64,000 nucleotides of DNA, taken from an uncultured Bacteroidales bacterium. GTDB taxonomy: Bacteria > Bacteroidota > Bacteroidia > Bacteroidales > P3. The stretch lies in assembly GCA_947167075.1 (NCBI GenBank), contig CAMVGR010000004.1, forward strand, positions 1-64,000. Reading direction: 5' to 3'. The notes beneath the pieces were generated by a model. The model saw only the letters and a program-made list of their open reading frames with translations, did not search any database and was not told where the DNA came from. Shown here piece by piece: positions 1 to 7,892 of the stretch. The first letter of the stretch is position 1. Every line of letters begins with the position of its first letter. The position numbers were made by a program, and so were the translations under genes.

Positions 1-240
1 CAGAAAAATCTACAAGATTCACCAGTCCCACACCCGGCCAATCCCCGAAGGAAAATAATCTACAAGATTTACGAGATTTCGCGAGCGCCAGCGAGCAGGA
101 GTACAAGAATCCATCGCGCGAAGCCAGCGATACCGCAGAAGAGATCTACAAGATTCACCAGTCCCACACCCGGCCAATCCCCGAAGGAAAATAATCTACG
201 AGATTCACAAGATTTCGTGAGCGCCAGCGAGCAGGAGTAT
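1..240. repeat. 9-bp-phased repeat block with two ~95-bp direct copies
   Basis: Two near-identical stretches start near 8 and 144 (offset 136). Each opens with nonamer-phased units such as ATCTACAAG, ATTTACGAG and ATTCACAAG and continues into a GC-rich stretch rich in GCGAGCGCCAGCGAG. The block abuts the epimerase coding remnant at about 240. The frame used by that remnant has no stop codon from base 1 through 867, although the two copies are read in different frames because 136 is not a multiple of three. The block may continue to the left of the window. Confidence 0.8.
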
Positions 241-991
241 CAGGGTGTGGAGCACCTGGTGTATGCCAGCTCCAGCAGCGTGTACGGCGGCAACAAGAAG
301 GTGCCCTTCAGCACCGACGACCGCGTGGACAATCCTGTCTCGCTCTATGCTGCTACCAAAAAAAGCAACGAGCTCTTCGCTCACTGCTATAACAAGCTGT
401 ACGATATTCCCACCACGGGCCTGCGCTTTTTCACCGTCTATGGACCTGCCGGCCGCCCGGATATGGCGTACTTTGGCTTTACCAACAAGCTCCTCGCCGG
501 AAAGACCATCCAGATCTACAACTACGGCAACTGCCGCCGCGACTTCACCTACGTCGACGACATCGTCGAAGGCATCGTGCGCGTGATGGCCGGCGCCCCG
601 GTGCGCAAGAAGGGTGAAGACGGCCTGCCCATCCCGCCATACGCAGTATATAATATCGGTGGCGGCCAGCCGGAGAACCTGCTGGACTTCGTCCAGACCC
701 TCCAAGAGGAACTTCTACGTGCCGGCGTTCTCCCTCAGGACTACGATTTCGAAGCCCACAAGGAACTCGTTCCCATGCAAGCAGGAGATGTGAAGAAAAT
801 CCAGTGGATTTTCGATAGTGGTCTCACAAGTGAGAATTTGGAAGTGGAACGGACAAATAACGAAGAATAAAAAGACCACCTATACCGACGCCAGTGCTTT
901 GGAGCGGGATTTCGGGTTCACACCCAAGATAACGCTGCGCGAGGGGTTGCGGAAGTTTGCAGAATGGTATAAAGATTATTATGTAAAGTAG
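217..991 (+). pseudogene. UDP-glucuronate 4-epimerase-like (NAD-dependent epimerase), 5'-replaced and interrupted
   Basis: From about 241 the translation matches the middle and end of extended SDR UDP-glucuronate 4-epimerases: YASSSSVYGG (catalytic Ser region), YAATKKSNE (Tyr-x3-Lys), RFFTVYGPAGRPDMA and RDFTYVDDIVEG. The N-terminal Rossmann half with the glycine-rich NAD motif is absent from the window and is replaced by the repeat block; it may lie upstream. Near the 3' end a 79-nt insertion (796-874) follows the GDV codons and brings a stop at 868-870. After it the normal C-terminus resumes in another frame (TYTDASALERDFGF to EWYKDYY) and ends at 989-991. The native product would make UDP-galacturonate for surface glycans. 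As it stands the gene is very probably inactive. Confidence 0.85.
796..874. mobile_element. 79-bp palindrome-bearing insertion in the epimerase gene
   Basis: Removing these 79 bases restores a continuous epimerase reading frame (…GDVKTTYTDAS…), so this is an insertion. It is bracketed by AAG trinucleotides (793-795 and 872-874), a possible 3-bp target duplication. At its left edge GAAAATCC-AGT-GGATTTTC (795-813) is an 8-bp stem, followed by CTCAC-AA-GTGAG (823-834). No ORF of note. The size and the hairpins suggest a MITE-like or REP-like element, but no second copy is visible in the window. Confidence 0.6.
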
Positions 992-1084
992 AAATGTACA
1001 TAAGCAGAGCTGGATAAAAGCTGCGAACTACGTATCAAACCGACCTCTGTGGTAATAGGAAGTATAATGATCGGTGTATCACAC

Positions 1085-2056
1085 TGTAGTAATTAGTGTA
1101 ATTCGAGTAATTGGCTGTTAGAGTAATGACCTGTACATCGTCCCATGCAGTTTTAGCGAAATTAGAGTAATTAGCCGTTAGAGTAATGACCCGTACATCG
1201 ACCTATGTAGTTTTAGCGTAATTCGAGTAATAAGCCGTCGGAGTAGTAGCCTGTATACTGACCTGCGTAGCATAATAATTAGCGTAATTCGCAAAATTCG
1301 CCGTTGAAAATAATAAGACCTGCGTAGCTTGGCTCCATAAAGTCGCCGACTGTATTTTGAGAAATTAGAGTAATTAGCCGTTAGAGTAATGACCCGTACA
1401 TCGACCTATGTAGTTTTAGCGTAATTCGAGTAATAAGCCGTCGGAGTAGTAGCCTGTATACTGACCTGCGTAGCATAATAATTAGCGTAATTCGCAAAAT
1501 TCGCCGTTGAAAATAATAAGACCTGCGTAGCTTGGCTCCATAAAGTCGCCGACTGTATTTTGAGAAATTAGAGTAATTAGCCGTTAGAGTAATGACCCGT
1601 ACATCGTCCCATGCAGTTTTAGCGCAATTCGAGTAATAAGCCGTCGGAATTGTAGCCTGTATATCACCTGCGTAGCACAATAATTAGCGTAATTCGCAAA
1701 ATTCGCCATTGAAAATAATAAAACCTGCGTAGCTTCGCGTAATTCGTAAAATTAGCCGTTTAAATTAGCAGTACATCAACCTGCGTAGCTTGGCTCCATA
1801 AAGTCGCCGACTGTAGTTTGAGAAATTAGAGTATTTAGCCGTTAGAGTAATGACCCGTACATCGACCTATGTAGTTTTAGCGTAATTCGAGTAATAAGCC
1901 GTCGGAGTAGTAGCCTGTATACTGACCTGCGTAGCATAATAATTAGCGTAATTCGCAAAATTCGCCGTTGAAAATAATAAGACCTGCGTAGCTTGGCTCC
2001 ATAAAGTCGCCGACAGTGTTCGCGTAATTCGTAAATTTAGCCGTTAAAATTAGCAG
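1085..2056. repeat. Tandem array, ~203-bp unit built of 9-bp sub-repeats
   Basis: The block starting GAAATTAGAGTA recurs at 1158, 1361, 1564 and 1822 (spacings 203, 203, 258). Within each unit there are nonamer-phased runs such as AATTAGCGT, AATTCGCAA, AATTCGCCG and AATTAGAGT, AATTAGCCG. A conserved stretch containing CTGCGTAGCTTGGCTCCATA closes each unit. It fills the ~1.1 kb between the epimerase remnant and the terminator of the next gene. I see no convincing gene inside it. The unit is too long and has no spacers, so it is not a CRISPR array. Confidence 0.9.
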
Positions 2057-2088
2057 AAATAAAGGCCAGCCGCCGTTAGCGACTGGCC
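2057..2088 (-). terminator. Rho-independent terminator of the DUF6266-like gene
   Basis: On the minus strand a 10-bp stem (GGCCAGTCGC / GCGGCTGGCC, one G-T wobble) with a 5-nt loop is followed by TTTATTT. It lies 10 nt after the stop codon of the minus-strand gene at 2098-2820. Confidence 0.75.
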
Positions 2089-2097
2089 CACAAAGCC

Positions 2098-2820
2098 CTA
2101 CGCCGAGTACGACCCCACGTACTCCGACCGCATCCACTCATAACGCCCGGCGTTGTACGACTTCGCCTCCGACGAGTACGACGACACCTCCTCTCCCAAT
2201 GCTGCCACCTCGCTTGTGTAGCTCACGCCGCTGAACCGGCTGCTGATCTTGATGGGAATAGCGTAGAGGTTCACCACGTGGAATTCCTCGTCGGGAATGG
2301 GAATTGTCACCTCGCCACTCTCGGAGACCACCGTTGTCTGCACCGCCACAAACCCGCCGTTCCTGCTGTCCGCGTAGAGAGCCACGAACAGCACCCGGTC
2401 GATATCCTCTGGAAATGTGACCGTCGTTTTGATGCTTCCCTCACTTATTGTCACGGCCCCGATGGTCACGCCCGTGGAGAACCCACCCTCCGAGAGGATA
2501 AGGTCGCTTGGCGCCAGGACTGCCTTGATAGTACCGTCGGATGATGTCGTGGTCATGCGTTTCATGATCTCGTGCATCCACCGCTGACGGCGACCACGGT
2601 TACCGCTGCCCGACATACCGTAGATGACTTCTGCCTTGATGAGTTTTGAGAGGGAGCCGGCAAGCGACATCTTGGCGCGCACGGCCATCTGCTCCTCACT
2701 GTTGGCGTTTTTCACACTCGGCTGGTACTTGCGGATGACGACACGGCCGTCCTGACCTTTGGCGCCGACAAGGTTACCGGTACGACCGGTGAACTCGATT
2801 ACTGAACTAATTTTGCCCAT
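2098..2820 (-). CDS. DUF6266-like hypothetical protein
   Basis: 240 aa. The N-terminus MGKISSVIEFTGRTGNLVGA followed by a PSVKN-x-NSEEQ-x-VRAKM segment resembles DUF6266 proteins, which are frequent in Bacteroidota and usually begin with MGKI, a G-x-GxxGNLVG-type stretch and a PxxKNPxTxxQxxQRxKF-type motif. The rest is beta-rich with no catalytic motif. There is no signal peptide. The C-terminal ~35 residues are rich in Ser, Tyr and Ala. It stands alone on the minus strand with its own promoter and terminator, beside a large tandem repeat. The function is unknown; the family call is from memory of the motif. Confidence 0.6.
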   Translation of the reverse strand: MGKISSVIEFTGRTGNLVGAKGQDGRVVIRKYQPSVKNANSEEQMAVRAKMSLAGSLSKLIKAEVIYGMSGSGNRGRRQRWMHEIMKRMTTTSSDGTIKAVLAPSDLILSEGGFSTGVTIGAVTISEGSIKTTVTFPEDIDRVLFVALYADSRNGGFVAVQTTVVSESGEVTIPIPDEEFHVVNLYAIPIKISSRFSGVSYTSEVAALGEEVSSYSSEAKSYNAGRYEWMRSEYVGSYSA

Positions 2821-2897
2821 TGTGTTGTAATTTTAAAGGTTAATAAACTTGTTAATTTGCGTTTGTCGCCCTCGAGGTTGACTGTAACGTTACGATG

Positions 2898-2929
2898 ACA
2901 ATATAAGGCAAAATCGAGGAATTGTCAAA
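2898..2929 (-). promoter_or_regulatory. Candidate Bacteroidota promoter for the DUF6266-like gene
   Basis: On the minus strand TTTG (2929-2926) is followed after 20 nt by TATATTGT (2905-2898), an imperfect match to TAnnTTTG. The start codon is ~78 nt downstream. Confidence 0.4.
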
Positions 2930-3586
2930 AATGTACACGCAATGTCACGTTTTGTTACACAAAGGGAAAGCATTGAGACATCCACTTAAGTGGGTTGCTA
3001 AATAGATTATTGGCAAATCTGAAAGATAATACAGGTGGGGAGTCCTCAATTGACCGGCCAACAGACCTGCGACCCCGAGGAGCATAATTCATGGTAAGTG
3101 AAGCACAGTATGAGGATATGTAGAATGATATCTGTATACCTCTGAAAATCAAAGTGACGGCGTTAGTACCGCGACGAATTGTGAATGGTTCGAGCGGACA
3201 AGATTTCGAGCGGAGTTTGACCGGAGTTAGAGCGTACCTAGAGCGAAGGAAGAGTAAACCGAGGCTACGGATACTCATTCGACAATAGCACTGAAGCAAC
3301 TCTCGAGTCTGTTACAAGTCGGTTGTTTTGTGCCGCAGGCTTTAGGCTGCGATACGTCAGACGGAGTGGTGTATTTCCCTCAAAAAGATTATTAAGGATT
3401 GGCACGACGATGTTTTCGGTGAGTCTTCCTTTCAATCCACTTGCACGCAGACCTATGATCACGAAGAGTGGACCCAAGCAAGGGGGGGGACAGTATGGAA
3501 ATTGATAGCCAACATTCCAATGGTGCATCGGAAAGTCGCGATGTCAGTGATGTTCCAATTGTATAAAATCATTTAATTTGAATTTT
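2930..3586. other. ~650-bp stretch with no recognisable gene
   Basis: Only short open frames occur here, on both strands, and none resembles a known protein or has a convincing start. The stretch separates the minus-strand DUF6266-like gene from the promoter of the nonulosonate operon. It could be a decayed gene or a long untranslated region; nothing visible decides which. Confidence 0.5.
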
Positions 3587-3619
3587 TTTGGCGATGGTCT
3601 CTCTTGTACGATAAGTTAA
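3587..3619 (+). promoter_or_regulatory. Candidate promoter of the nonulosonate operon
   Basis: TTTG at 3587-3590 is followed after 21 nt by TAAGTTAA at 3612-3619, matching the Bacteroidota -33/-7 arrangement with a weak second half. pseB starts 32 nt further on after an A/T-rich leader. Confidence 0.45.
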
Positions 3620-3651
3620 AAAAGCTGTAAATTATTAAAATTTATATAACT

Positions 3652-4674
3652 ATGTTAAACGGAAAAGTTGTTTTAATTACCGGTGGTACCGGTTCGTTCG
3701 GAAAGAAGTTTGTTGAGGTGATTCTTCGCGATTACCCCAATGTGAAGAAAATCATTATCTATTCGCGTGATGAACTGAAGCAGTATGAACTGAAGCTGAA
3801 GTATCCAGAAAAGCAGTATCCCATGATGCGCTACTTCATTGGTGATGTACGCGACTTGGAGCGTCTGACCCGTGCTTGCGAGGGTGTGGATGTGATTATC
3901 CACGCTGCCGCCATCAAGCAGGTGGATACCGCTGAGTACAACCCCGAGGAGTGCATCAAGACTAACGTTCACGGTGCGCAGAATGTCATCAAGGCTGCTT
4001 TGGCCTGCCGTGTTCACGATGTGGTGGCTCTCTCTACTGACAAGGCTTGTGCACCTATCAACCTCTATGGTGCCACCAAACTTACCAGCGACAAACTCTT
4101 CTGTGCTGCCAACAATATCCGTGGTTCCAAGGACATCCGTTTCTCGGTGGTTCGTTATGGTAACGTGATGGGTAGCCGTGGTTCCGTGATTCCTTTCTTC
4201 ACCCGTCTGCGCGATGAGGGTGCCAAGGAACTGCCCATTACCGATATGCGCATGACTCGCTTCAACATCTCTCTTGAAGCAGGAGTGGCTATGGTGATGT
4301 ATGCAATTGGGCATCATTTGGGTGGCGAAATCTTCATCCCGAAGATTCCTTCCTACCATATCAAGGATGTGGCTACCGCTATTGCACCTAACCTGCCGCA
4401 GGTTGAAGTGGGTATCCGTCCGGGTGAGAAACTCCACGAGGAGATGATTACCGTTACCGATGCACTGGATACGGTTGACTTGGGTAAATATTATGTAATT
4501 CTTCCTTCGGTATCGTTCAACTGGAGCCGCGAGGATTACATTAAGCATCACAACGCTGTACCTGTACCTGATGGATTCCATTACAGTTCTGACAACAATA
4601 CCGAGTGGGAGACACCAGAGACATTGAGAGAGAAGATTAAGGAATTCGTTGATCCTAACTTCGTGGTTAGATAA
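3652..4674 (+). CDS. pseB: UDP-N-acetylglucosamine 4,6-dehydratase (inverting), PseB
   Basis: 340 aa, normal family length. Catalyses the first step of pseudaminic acid synthesis, UDP-GlcNAc to UDP-2-acetamido-2,6-dideoxy-L-arabino-hexos-4-ulose, in the cytoplasm. The NAD(P)-binding motif TGGTGSFG is at residues 10-17, the PseB/FlaA1-type catalytic STDK at 128-131 (Asp130, Lys131) and YGATK at 139-143 (Tyr139, Lys143). VRYGNVMGSRGSVIPFF is also characteristic of the family. It opens an operon that continues with pseC after a four-helix-bundle element inserted just behind its stop codon. Confidence 0.95.
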   Translation: MLNGKVVLITGGTGSFGKKFVEVILRDYPNVKKIIIYSRDELKQYELKLKYPEKQYPMMRYFIGDVRDLERLTRACEGVDVIIHAAAIKQVDTAEYNPEECIKTNVHGAQNVIKAALACRVHDVVALSTDKACAPINLYGATKLTSDKLFCAANNIRGSKDIRFSVVRYGNVMGSRGSVIPFFTRLRDEGAKELPITDMRMTRFNISLEAGVAMVMYAIGHHLGGEIFIPKIPSYHIKDVATAIAPNLPQVEVGIRPGEKLHEEMITVTDALDTVDLGKYYVILPSVSFNWSREDYIKHHNAVPVPDGFHYSSDNNTEWETPETLREKIKEFVDPNFVVR

Positions 4675-5092
4675 TAGTTTAAAGATAACAGATAATAGTT
4701 TATGGTGCGGGAAAGCATCGTAGGGGAGAACAGCTTGGCTTTCGGAAAAAGGATAGCAAAGTGCTATCGTTATCTGAAAGACAAGAAAAAAGAGACAATA
4801 ATGTCAAAACAACTTTTGCGATGCGGAACCAGTATAGGAGCGAATATACGTGAGGGTCTTTATGCCCAAAGTCGATAGGATTTTATTAGCAAGTTAAATA
4901 TTGCGCTAAAAGAGGCAGGTGAGACAGATTACTGGCTTGATGCCATTCACAGTTCGGAATACTTCTCTGATGAAGAATATTTGTCGCTAAAGAATGACAA
5001 TGACGAGCTCCTGAAATTGCTAACTTCCATTATAAAAACGACCAAATCTAACGCTGAATAACTATTATCTGTTATCTGTCATCTGTAAACTA
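4675..5092 (+). mobile_element. Element A: four-helix-bundle gene bounded by inverted heptad arrays
   Basis: The left boundary (4675-4698) reads TAGTTTA, two units of the (C/A)AGATAA heptamer, then TAG. The right boundary (5062-5092) is its inverse: CTA, three TTATCTG-type units (TTATCTG, TTATCTG, TCATCTG), then TAAACTA. So the ends are inverted repeats that differ by one unit. The element begins on the base after the pseB stop codon and ends 8 nt before the pseC start. It holds only the S23-type gene at 4702-5061. In RNA the ends could pair into a stem. Three comparable elements lie at 32365, 34154 and 35799. Confidence 0.75.
4702..5061 (+). pseudogene. Four-helix-bundle (S23 rRNA-intervening-sequence family) protein with in-frame TAG
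   Basis: 119 codons. The translation begins MVRESIVGENSLAFGKRI and carries the family signatures SKQLLRCGTSIGANIREG and DFISKLNIALKEAGETDYWL. Codon 59 is TAG (4876-4878), exactly where family members have a sense codon such as Lys just before DFISKL. Both halves are otherwise intact and in one frame, so this is a recent nonsense change; translational readthrough is the alternative. The family is known from ORFs in 23S rRNA intervening sequences and resembles the Avd protein of diversity-generating retroelements. It is more diverged from the two copies at 34-36 kb than those are from each other. Confidence 0.85.
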
Positions 5093-5100
5093 GAAAGAAT

Positions 5101-6267
5101 ATGATTACCAAACCTATTCCCTATGGACATCAGCATATCAATAATGAGGATGTGCAGGCAGTCGTATCTGCACTGAAGTCCGACTATATGACCCAAGGCC
5201 CGCTGATTGGGCAGTTCGAGAAGAACTTCGCGGAGTATCTGGGTGTGAAGTATGCCTGTGTGGTGAGCAACGGCACGGCTGCACTTCACCTCTGTGCTAT
5301 GGCATTGGACATCAAGCCTGGCGACAAGATTATTACCACTCCCATTACCTTTGTGGCCTCTGCCAACGGCTTCCGCTATCAGGGTGCAGAGGTGGTGTTC
5401 TGCGACATCGATGCCAAGACATTCCTGATGGATTTGGATAAGCTGGAGGAGATTCTGAAGGCTTCACCCAAGGGAACCTACAAGGCCGTTGTGCCTGTTG
5501 ACTTTGCCGGTTATCCCATTGACGAAGAGCGTCTGTGCAAACTCGCTGACGAATATGGCTTTGCCATTGTGGTGGATGCTTGTCATGCTCCTGGTGGTAG
5601 CTTTGTGGACAGCAAGGATGAGAAGCAGATGATAGGCAACTGCAAGTATGCAGACCTCACCGTGTTCTCCTTCCATCCCGTGAAGCATATAGCAACTGGT
5701 GAGGGAGGTGCTGTCACCACCAACCGCAAAGACCTCTATGACAAGGTGGCTCTGTTCCGTACCCACGGCATCACCAAAGATCCTGCTCTGTTGGAGAAGA
5801 ACGACGGTGGCTGGTACTATGAGATGCAGGAGTTGGGCTACAACTACCGTATCACCGAGATGCAGGCCGCCCTTGGGATCAGCCAGTTGAAGCGTCTGGA
5901 TTGGAGTATTGAACGCAGAAATGAGATTGCCAAGAAGTATGATGAGGCATTCAAGGGCACTGCTGTGAAGACTCCATTTCGTGCAGAAGGTTTGGTACAC
6001 GCCTTCCATCTCTATATCATTCAGGTGCCTGCTGAAAAGCGCAAGGGACTGTATGACTTCCTGAGAGCCAACAATATCTATTCCCAGGTGCTGTATATCC
6101 CTGCCCATCTGATGCCTTACTACCGTAAGTTTGGTTGGAAGAAGGGTGATATGCCTGTAGCAGAGGATTACTACAGCAAGTGCCTGGCACTCCCGATGTT
6201 CCCGACCTTGACGGACGAGGAGCAGGATTGGGTAATTGAGAAAGTAAAGGAGTTTATTGCAAAATGA
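5101..6267 (+). CDS. pseC: UDP-4-amino-4,6-dideoxy-N-acetyl-beta-L-altrosamine transaminase, PseC
   Basis: 388 aa. PLP-dependent DegT/DnrJ/EryC1 aminotransferase that aminates the 4-keto sugar made by PseB. The family start IPYGHQHI, the substrate/PLP loop SNGTAALHL (56-64) and the Schiff-base lysine Lys195 in FSFHPVKHIATGEGG are all present, as is VVDACHAPGG with the PLP-contacting Asp159. It overlaps the following aldo/keto reductase gene by 4 nt (ATGA), so the two are translationally coupled. Confidence 0.95.
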   Translation: MITKPIPYGHQHINNEDVQAVVSALKSDYMTQGPLIGQFEKNFAEYLGVKYACVVSNGTAALHLCAMALDIKPGDKIITTPITFVASANGFRYQGAEVVFCDIDAKTFLMDLDKLEEILKASPKGTYKAVVPVDFAGYPIDEERLCKLADEYGFAIVVDACHAPGGSFVDSKDEKQMIGNCKYADLTVFSFHPVKHIATGEGGAVTTNRKDLYDKVALFRTHGITKDPALLEKNDGGWYYEMQELGYNYRITEMQAALGISQLKRLDWSIERRNEIAKKYDEAFKGTAVKTPFRAEGLVHAFHLYIIQVPAEKRKGLYDFLRANNIYSQVLYIPAHLMPYYRKFGWKKGDMPVAEDYYSKCLALPMFPTLTDEEQDWVIEKVKEFIAK

Positions 6268-7094
6268 GTAAGCTAGTTCTTGGTACCGTTCAGTTTGGCC
6301 TTCAGTATGGTGTTAACTCCGCTGGACGCCCTAGTGAAGATGCTGTTAAGAATATCCTTGCTGAGGCCGCCAAGGGAGGCATAAGCACGTTGGACACCTC
6401 CAGTGCTTACGGAAATTCAGAAGAGATACTTGGCGCATGTGTCACACTAGAGGAAAACTTCAAAATAGTCTCCAAATATCCGAAGGGAGAAACGCCTGTC
6501 AAGGAAATGTTCAATGCTTCTTTGAAGCGTTTAAAGGTTGACATTCTCTATGGTTATCTCCTTCATCATTTTGAGGTTTATAAAAACAACCCCAGAGTGT
6601 GGGATGACTTTGTGGCCTTGAAGGAGTCCGGCAAAGTGAAAAAGATTGGCTTCTCTCTTTATACGCCAGAGGAGTTAGAGTTTATCCTTAATAAGAAGTC
6701 TCCTTTTGACTTGATTCAGGTTCCATTCAATATCTTCGATAAGAAGTTCCTGCCCTATATGAAGGAATTGCATGAAAAGGGGGTTGAAATCCATGTCAGG
6801 AGCACATTCCTTCAAGGACTGTTCTTTAAAGATAGAAACGCGCTACCGGAGAAACTACAGCCAATGAAGAAATATCTTCTCCAGCTGGATGAGTTCTCAA
6901 AGGCAAGCGGTATGAGCATTTCAGAGATTGCCCTGAACTACAACCTCCAGAATCCATATATTGATGGCGTTCTGATTGGTGTGGACAATGTGGAGCAACT
7001 CCAGATGAATCTGAACTCGGTGAAAGATACTCCTATAGATATTGAAGTTGAGGTAAAAGAACAAGAATTATTGAATCCTGTAAATTGGAATTAG
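6264..7094 (+). CDS. Aldo/keto reductase family protein
   Basis: 276 aa. It has the aldo/keto reductase tetrad: Asp44 and Tyr49 in LDTSSAYG, Lys71 in VSKYPKG and His101 in LLHHF. The length is slightly below the usual ~300-330 aa. It starts within the pseC stop codon and is followed 1 nt after its own stop by the cytidylyltransferase gene. A reductase is not part of the textbook PseBCHGIF route, so it may modify the nonulosonate or its precursor, or act in glycan tailoring. That is inference from position. Confidence 0.8.
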   Translation: MSKLVLGTVQFGLQYGVNSAGRPSEDAVKNILAEAAKGGISTLDTSSAYGNSEEILGACVTLEENFKIVSKYPKGETPVKEMFNASLKRLKVDILYGYLLHHFEVYKNNPRVWDDFVALKESGKVKKIGFSLYTPEELEFILNKKSPFDLIQVPFNIFDKKFLPYMKELHEKGVEIHVRSTFLQGLFFKDRNALPEKLQPMKKYLLQLDEFSKASGMSISEIALNYNLQNPYIDGVLIGVDNVEQLQMNLNSVKDTPIDIEVEVKEQELLNPVNWN

Positions 7095-7095
7095 T

Positions 7096-7878
7096 ATGAA
7101 AGTATTAGCAATTACGCAGGCGCGTTATGGTTCAACACGTTTGCCTGCCAAGATTTTGAAGGAGGTAAATGGCCAACCCCTACTCGAAATCCATTTGAGA
7201 AGAATCCTTCAGGCCAAGAGTATTGACAAACTCAAGATTGCAACTACCGATGAGGAAGGATCTAAGTATATCGTTGAAGTGGCAAATAAGGTTGGCGTAG
7301 ATTATTTTAAAGGTTCTGTAGATGATGTGTTGTCTCGTTTCTACGATACCGCAGTGCCTGAAAAGCCGGATTATGTAATCCGTCTTACTTCGGATTGCCC
7401 TCTGATTGATCCTAATGTGATTGACGCTGTTGTTAACTACGCCATAGAACATCCTGAATATGACTATGTACGTACGCAGGCTGCCAGTTTCCCGGATGGT
7501 CTTGATACGGAAGTGATGAAATTCTCTGCTCTTGAAAAGGCATATAAAGAAGCAACACTCAAGTCAGAGCGTGAACACGTTACAGCCTATATTTGGAAGA
7601 ATGGCTCCGCAGACGGAGGCACTATTTACAAAACGTATAACTTTCCAAATCCTGCTGGAGAATACAATGCTAATGACTATCGCATTACCATAGATGAACC
7701 AGAAGACTTTCAGGTCATTAAGACTCTCATAGAAAATTTGGGAATAGAGAAGGATTGGAAGACGTATATAGATTATCTCATTGCGCATAAGGAACTTTAT
7801 GCAATCAATAGCAAGTTTGCTAACAATGAAGGCTATGCTAAATCTGTAGCCAATGATGGAGTATATATTAAAAAATAA
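7096..7878 (+). CDS. SpsF/PseF-type cytidylyltransferase
   Basis: 260 aa. The nucleotidyltransferase signature QARYGSTRLPAKIL (8-21) and the RLTSDCPLIDP motif place it in the COG1861 (SpsF) group of sugar CTP transferases, related to PseF and NeuA. In this operon it is the only candidate to activate the nonulosonate as CMP-sugar, which makes it the likely functional PseF. The C-terminal ~40 residues extend beyond the core fold. The family assignment is firm; the substrate is inferred. Confidence 0.8.
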   Translation: MKVLAITQARYGSTRLPAKILKEVNGQPLLEIHLRRILQAKSIDKLKIATTDEEGSKYIVEVANKVGVDYFKGSVDDVLSRFYDTAVPEKPDYVIRLTSDCPLIDPNVIDAVVNYAIEHPEYDYVRTQAASFPDGLDTEVMKFSALEKAYKEATLKSEREHVTAYIWKNGSADGGTIYKTYNFPNPAGEYNANDYRITIDEPEDFQVIKTLIENLGIEKDWKTYIDYLIAHKELYAINSKFANNEGYAKSVANDGVYIKK

Positions 7879-7892
7879 ATAATCGAATAATT

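Noticed and set aside
1085-2056. CRISPR array
   Set aside because: Repeats are about 203 bp, directly tandem and without unique spacers; no cas genes are present.
2930-3586. UpxY/UpxZ-type antitermination genes expected before a Bacteroides capsule operon
   Set aside because: No frame of adequate length or NusG-like motif is present before pseB.
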